Shown here: one piece after another, positions 24,151-26,520 of the stretch
How the letters are laid out: the number at the start of each line of letters is the position of its first letter
Numbering within the stretch: position 1 is the first letter of the stretch
Translations under genes and position numbers: made by a program
From: CAZPQN01 sp964588795
Lineage (GTDB): Bacteria; Fidelibacterota; UBA2242
Assembly (NCBI GenBank): GCA_964588795.1
Contig: CAZPQN010000031.1
Span: 1-26,520, forward strand
Length of the DNA stretch: 26,520 bases
Direction of reading: 5' to 3'
The notes under the pieces: generated by a model
The model's database searches: none
Seen by the model: only the letters and a program-made list of their open reading frames with translations
What the model was told of the DNA's origin: nothing

Positions 24151-25596
24151 TTAACCTTTGATAACGCCAATCGGCGTCAGCCGTGCAACCTTTTTCGTAA
24201 TGCCCGCCGCGTGCATGGTCTCAACGACTTCGGTAACATTTTTATAGGCGAAGGGCATTTCTTCGGCTATGGTGCCTTTCTCTTCCGCCAATACGACTAC
24301 TCCAGCATTTTCGAGCTCCCGCAGTAGATCCAGTCCACGTGCTTTTGTTAACGCCTGGTGACGCGACATCAAGCGTCCCGCACCATGACAGGCACTACCA
24401 AAGGTCTCGCACATCGCCCGGGCTGTTCCCACACAAACATAACTTTCCCGACCCATGTCGCCCGGAACCAACACCGGCTGACCGGTTGCCTGGTATTGCG
24501 CTGGCAAATCCGGATGACCGGGACCGAAAGCGCGCGTTGCACCTTTGCGATGCACACAAACCCGACGTATTTTGTTTTGGAACTGATGTTCCTCGATTTT
24601 GGCAATGTTATGGGCAATATCCCAAATCACGCGATAACCAATTTCTTTAGGACTGATACTCAGCGCTTTAAGGAGTGCCTCTTCAATCAAGGCACAAATC
24701 ACCTGCCGGTTAGCAAAAGCAAAATTGGCGGCGGCACGCATCGCACCCAAATAATTGCGACCTTCGGTGGAATTCAAGGGCGTGCAGGCTAATTGCCGAT
24801 CAGGAATAGTTATGCCGTACTTTGTAGTTGCCCGCAATGTTTCTTTCAGAAAATCATCACAGATTTGATAACCGAAACCGCGCGAACCGGTATGAATCGT
24901 AATGGTGACATTCCCCTGCCGCAGACCCAAGCCTTGTGCCAGATTTGCATCATAAATTTCGTTTACTTCACTGATCTCAATAAAATGATTACCACTGCCG
25001 AGTGTACCCATCTGATTGGCGCCGCGCTCATAAGCACGAGCGGAGATTATATCCGGCATTCCGCCATCTAAATAGCCGCGGTCTTCGATACTCTCAAGGT
25101 CATTTTGAGAACCGTAACCCTGTTGCACCGCCCAACCGGCACCCTGGGCGACGACTTGCTTCAGATCGGCAATAGAAAGCTTGCGAATCGCACCATGGGA
25201 GCCGACGCCGGTGGGCACCTGACCAAAGATTGCGGTCAGAAGCTGCTTACAGCGCGGTCGGACAAATTGGGAAGAAAGATGCGTGCCGATCAGGCGTACC
25301 CCGCAGTTGATGTCGTAACCGACACCGCCGGGCGAAATAATGCCATCATCCAAATCGAACGCGGCTACGCCTCCAATCGGAAAACCATAGCCCCAGTGAA
25401 TATCCGGCATTGCCAGCGCATATCCGACAATACCCGGCAACTGAGCAACGTTGGCAACCTGCTTCACGCTTTCGTCGCTCCGGATAGTCTCCATCAGTTT
25501 CTGATTGGCGTAGATCCGTCCAGGAACGCGCATATTGCCCATCGGGAGAATTTCCCAGATTTGCGTCGAAATTTGTTTCAGGTTCACGGCTTCCAT
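24151..25596 (-). CDS. rtcB: RtcB tRNA-splicing/RNA-repair ligase
   Basis: A 481-residue GTP- and Mn-dependent RNA ligase that joins 2',3'-cyclic-phosphate (or 3'-phosphate) ends to 5'-OH ends. All active-site residues are present: GVGYDINCGVR with Asp95 and Cys98, GSGNHFIE with His204, HTGSRGFG with His234, AHNIAKIEEH with His328, RKGATRAFGPG, and SACHGAGRLMSR with His403 as the guanylylated residue. Length and numbering are close to the archaeal-type enzyme from Pyrococcus and longer than E. coli RtcB. AAGGAAG precedes the ATG. It follows archease by nine bases, the classic pairing in which archease promotes guanylylation and turnover. In bacteria the role is usually repair of cut tRNA or rRNA rather than splicing. 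Confidence 0.97.
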   Translation of the reverse strand: MEAVNLKQISTQIWEILPMGNMRVPGRIYANQKLMETIRSDESVKQVANVAQLPGIVGYALAMPDIHWGYGFPIGGVAAFDLDDGIISPGGVGYDINCGVRLIGTHLSSQFVRPRCKQLLTAIFGQVPTGVGSHGAIRKLSIADLKQVVAQGAGWAVQQGYGSQNDLESIEDRGYLDGGMPDIISARAYERGANQMGTLGSGNHFIEISEVNEIYDANLAQGLGLRQGNVTITIHTGSRGFGYQICDDFLKETLRATTKYGITIPDRQLACTPLNSTEGRNYLGAMRAAANFAFANRQVICALIEEALLKALSISPKEIGYRVIWDIAHNIAKIEEHQFQNKIRRVCVHRKGATRAFGPGHPDLPAQYQATGQPVLVPGDMGRESYVCVGTARAMCETFGSACHGAGRLMSRHQALTKARGLDLLRELENAGVVVLAEEKGTIAEEMPFAYKNVTEVVETMHAAGITKKVARLTPIGVIKG

Positions 25597-25605
25597 CGCG
25601 CTTCC

Positions 25606-26031
25606 TTAAATATCAACTACGAAACGTCCAAGCCAGCTATCATCAATTTCCGAAACCTTGAGTTGATGATAGGTGATGCTCTTTAATTCACGCTTAAGCT
25701 GATGGCGACTGTAATCTATTTTTTCACCGATCGCGCGTGCCTGCAGGCTGTAATTGTCGAGGCGCGTGATCTGAATAGTTTTAAATACAAATTCCTTAAC
25801 GAAAACCTGATACAACAGTTCGCCCAGCCATTCGCGAAATAGCAGCTCGCGGTCGTCGCCCCTGACCGACAATTCCACTGTTTCATGCGCCGCTACCGTC
25901 GCGGGATCGACGACGAGATCCAAAAGTGCCAGACCAGCGTTGTTAAATAACTCCTTAAGCGACCTGCCGACCACCTCGATTCCCAGGTCGGAAGTATGCG
26001 GAAATAGTTTATAGCTCTTTTGTTGCGACAT
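25606..26031 (-). CDS. Archease, RtcB-activating protein
   Basis: A 141-residue cytoplasmic cofactor for RtcB. Family marks: YKLFPHTSDLGIEVVGRSLK at the N-terminus with the metal-binding HTSD(L/I)G motif, FREWLGELLYQVF in the middle, and HQLKRELKSITYHQLKV with the conserved EIKAxTYH-like segment near the C-terminus; it ends GRFVVDI, with the Asp-Ile end typical of archeases. The ATG at 26031 is preferred because AGGT lies seven bases before it; a second ATG at 26037 is in frame but too close to that site. It is the first gene of the rtcB operon. Confidence 0.95.
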   Translation of the reverse strand: MSQQKSYKLFPHTSDLGIEVVGRSLKELFNNAGLALLDLVVDPATVAAHETVELSVRGDDRELLFREWLGELLYQVFVKEFVFKTIQITRLDNYSLQARAIGEKIDYSRHQLKRELKSITYHQLKVSEIDDSWLGRFVVDI

Positions 26032-26059
26032 AATCATTACCTGTCAATAATCTAAGCAC

Positions 26060-26085
26060 AAAGCGGGAATTTTATCCTGCGCTTT
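26060..26085 (-). promoter_or_regulatory. Stem-loop in the archease-rtcB leader
   Basis: AAAGCG (26060-26065) pairs with CGCTTT (26080-26085), and GGA pairs with TCC further in around the loop ATTTTA, with a two-base bulge. It lies about 30 bases before the archease start. No T run follows on either strand, so it is not a terminator. Next to it ACGAA-TG-TTCGT (26087-26098) is a second short inverted repeat of operator size. A control site for the RNA-repair operon is possible. Confidence 0.3.
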
Positions 26086-26188
26086 AACGAATGTTCGTGC
26101 CCAATTACAAGGCCAAGATAAGTATTGTAACCGAAGTATGCCGCCCGTATCAAAATGGTTGAAAACAATAAAATGAAAGGATACGAAT

Positions 26189-26383
26189 ATGAAACCAAAC
26201 GTCGGAAAAATTGATAAGATCGTGCGCTGGATTGTCGGACTGGTAATTTTGATTTTGGGCTTTTACTACCGCAGTTGGTGGGGACTGGTCGGCCTGATTC
26301 CTATTCTGACCGCAATTATCAGTCGTTGTCCACTTTACCTGCCTTTTGGAATCAACACCTGTAAAATCAGCGATAAACAATAA
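26189..26383 (+). CDS. DUF2892 (YgaP-like) small inner-membrane protein
   Basis: A 64-residue protein matching the DUF2892/YgaP transmembrane family: MKPNVGKIDKIVRWIVGLVI, then SWWGLVGLIPILTAII and RCPLYLPFGINTCK. Two membrane helices (about 12-27 and 30-45) are joined by a short turn, and the conserved Cys pair (Cys47 and Cys58) lies after the second helix. In YgaP this region is fused to a rhodanese; here it stands alone, as is common. AAAGGA sits seven bases before the ATG, and a clear terminator follows 21 bases after the stop, so it is probably a single-gene transcript. Physiological role unknown. Confidence 0.92.
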   Translation: MKPNVGKIDKIVRWIVGLVILILGFYYRSWWGLVGLIPILTAIISRCPLYLPFGINTCKISDKQ

Positions 26384-26404
26384 TTTCATCTAACGGCTAT
26401 CAGG

Positions 26405-26444
26405 AATCCGCATGACTGGCGACGGTTATGCGGATTTTAATTTT
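26405..26444 (+). terminator. Intrinsic terminator after the DUF2892 gene
   Basis: AATCCGCAT (26405-26413) pairs perfectly with ATGCGGATT (26428-26436) over nine bases with a 14-base loop, followed by TTAATTTT. This is a standard rho-independent terminator and the clearest one in the window. Confidence 0.88.
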
Positions 26445-26476
26445 AGCACCTTTAGCGCAATCCAGCACCAGAGATT

Positions 26477-26520
26477 AAGTCCTTCCAAGTGCTTTTAAGT
26501 ACGTTTAAGTGCTAAAAAAA
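26477..26520. repeat. Period-10 short tandem repeat at the window edge
   Basis: Four successive 10-base units start with AAGT at 26477, 26487, 26497 and 26507: AAGTCCTTCC, AAGTGCTTTT, AAGTACGTTT, AAGTGCTAAA, then A-rich sequence to the end of the window. The 10-base spacing places each AAGT on the same face of the helix. It may continue beyond the edge. Confidence 0.6.

Overview
The window looks like chromosomal DNA from a Gram-negative bacterium of the FCB superphylum outside the well-known Bacteroidetes, for example a KSB1-, Calditrichaeota- or Zixibacteria-like lineage; I cannot resolve it further. The grounds are three large secreted proteins ending in a FlgD-like/type A C-terminal sorting domain of the NYPNPFN...GIYF...KK(M/L)LxxK kind, a fourth with a YPNPY variant, a PorV/PorQ-type outer-membrane barrel, a carboxypeptidase-regulatory TonB receptor, and Golvesin-type domains. 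Genes use ATG or GTG with mostly readable Shine-Dalgarno sites. I see no phage, insertion sequence or CRISPR signal.

Region 1 (1-10549, minus strand) is one tightly packed six-gene unit, read right to left: a secreted YPNPY-type protein, a secreted duplicated OB-fold protein, an Fn3-like surface protein, a TonB-dependent receptor, a PorV-like barrel and an NHL-propeller lipoprotein. Junctions are +13, +32, a 14-bp overlap, +1 and an ATGA overlap. This reads as a dedicated envelope module: substrates, a receptor and a PorV-like shuttle.

Region 2 (10619-17828) starts with a plus-strand secreted deacetylase-like/Golvesin protein. Next come a minus-strand bleomycin-hydrolase-like C1 peptidase, an OsmC protein, a YhhQ/VUT transporter with an FMN-binding lipoprotein, and a membrane-anchored alpha/beta-hydrolase that has lost its whole catalytic triad. 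Two copies of a long AT-rich imperfect palindrome lie in the intergenic gaps at about 13.5 and 15.5 kb.

Region 3 (17834-21508) holds a secreted papain-family protease with a cathepsin-B-like propeptide, a tiny Cys-rich membrane protein, and tRNA-Ser(GGA) followed by what looks like a decayed tandem copy of part of the tRNA.

Region 4 (21509-26520) is a minus-strand run archease - RtcB RNA ligase - unknown lipoprotein - GatB, then a plus-strand DUF2892-type membrane protein with a clear terminator. A period-10 short tandem repeat runs off the right edge.
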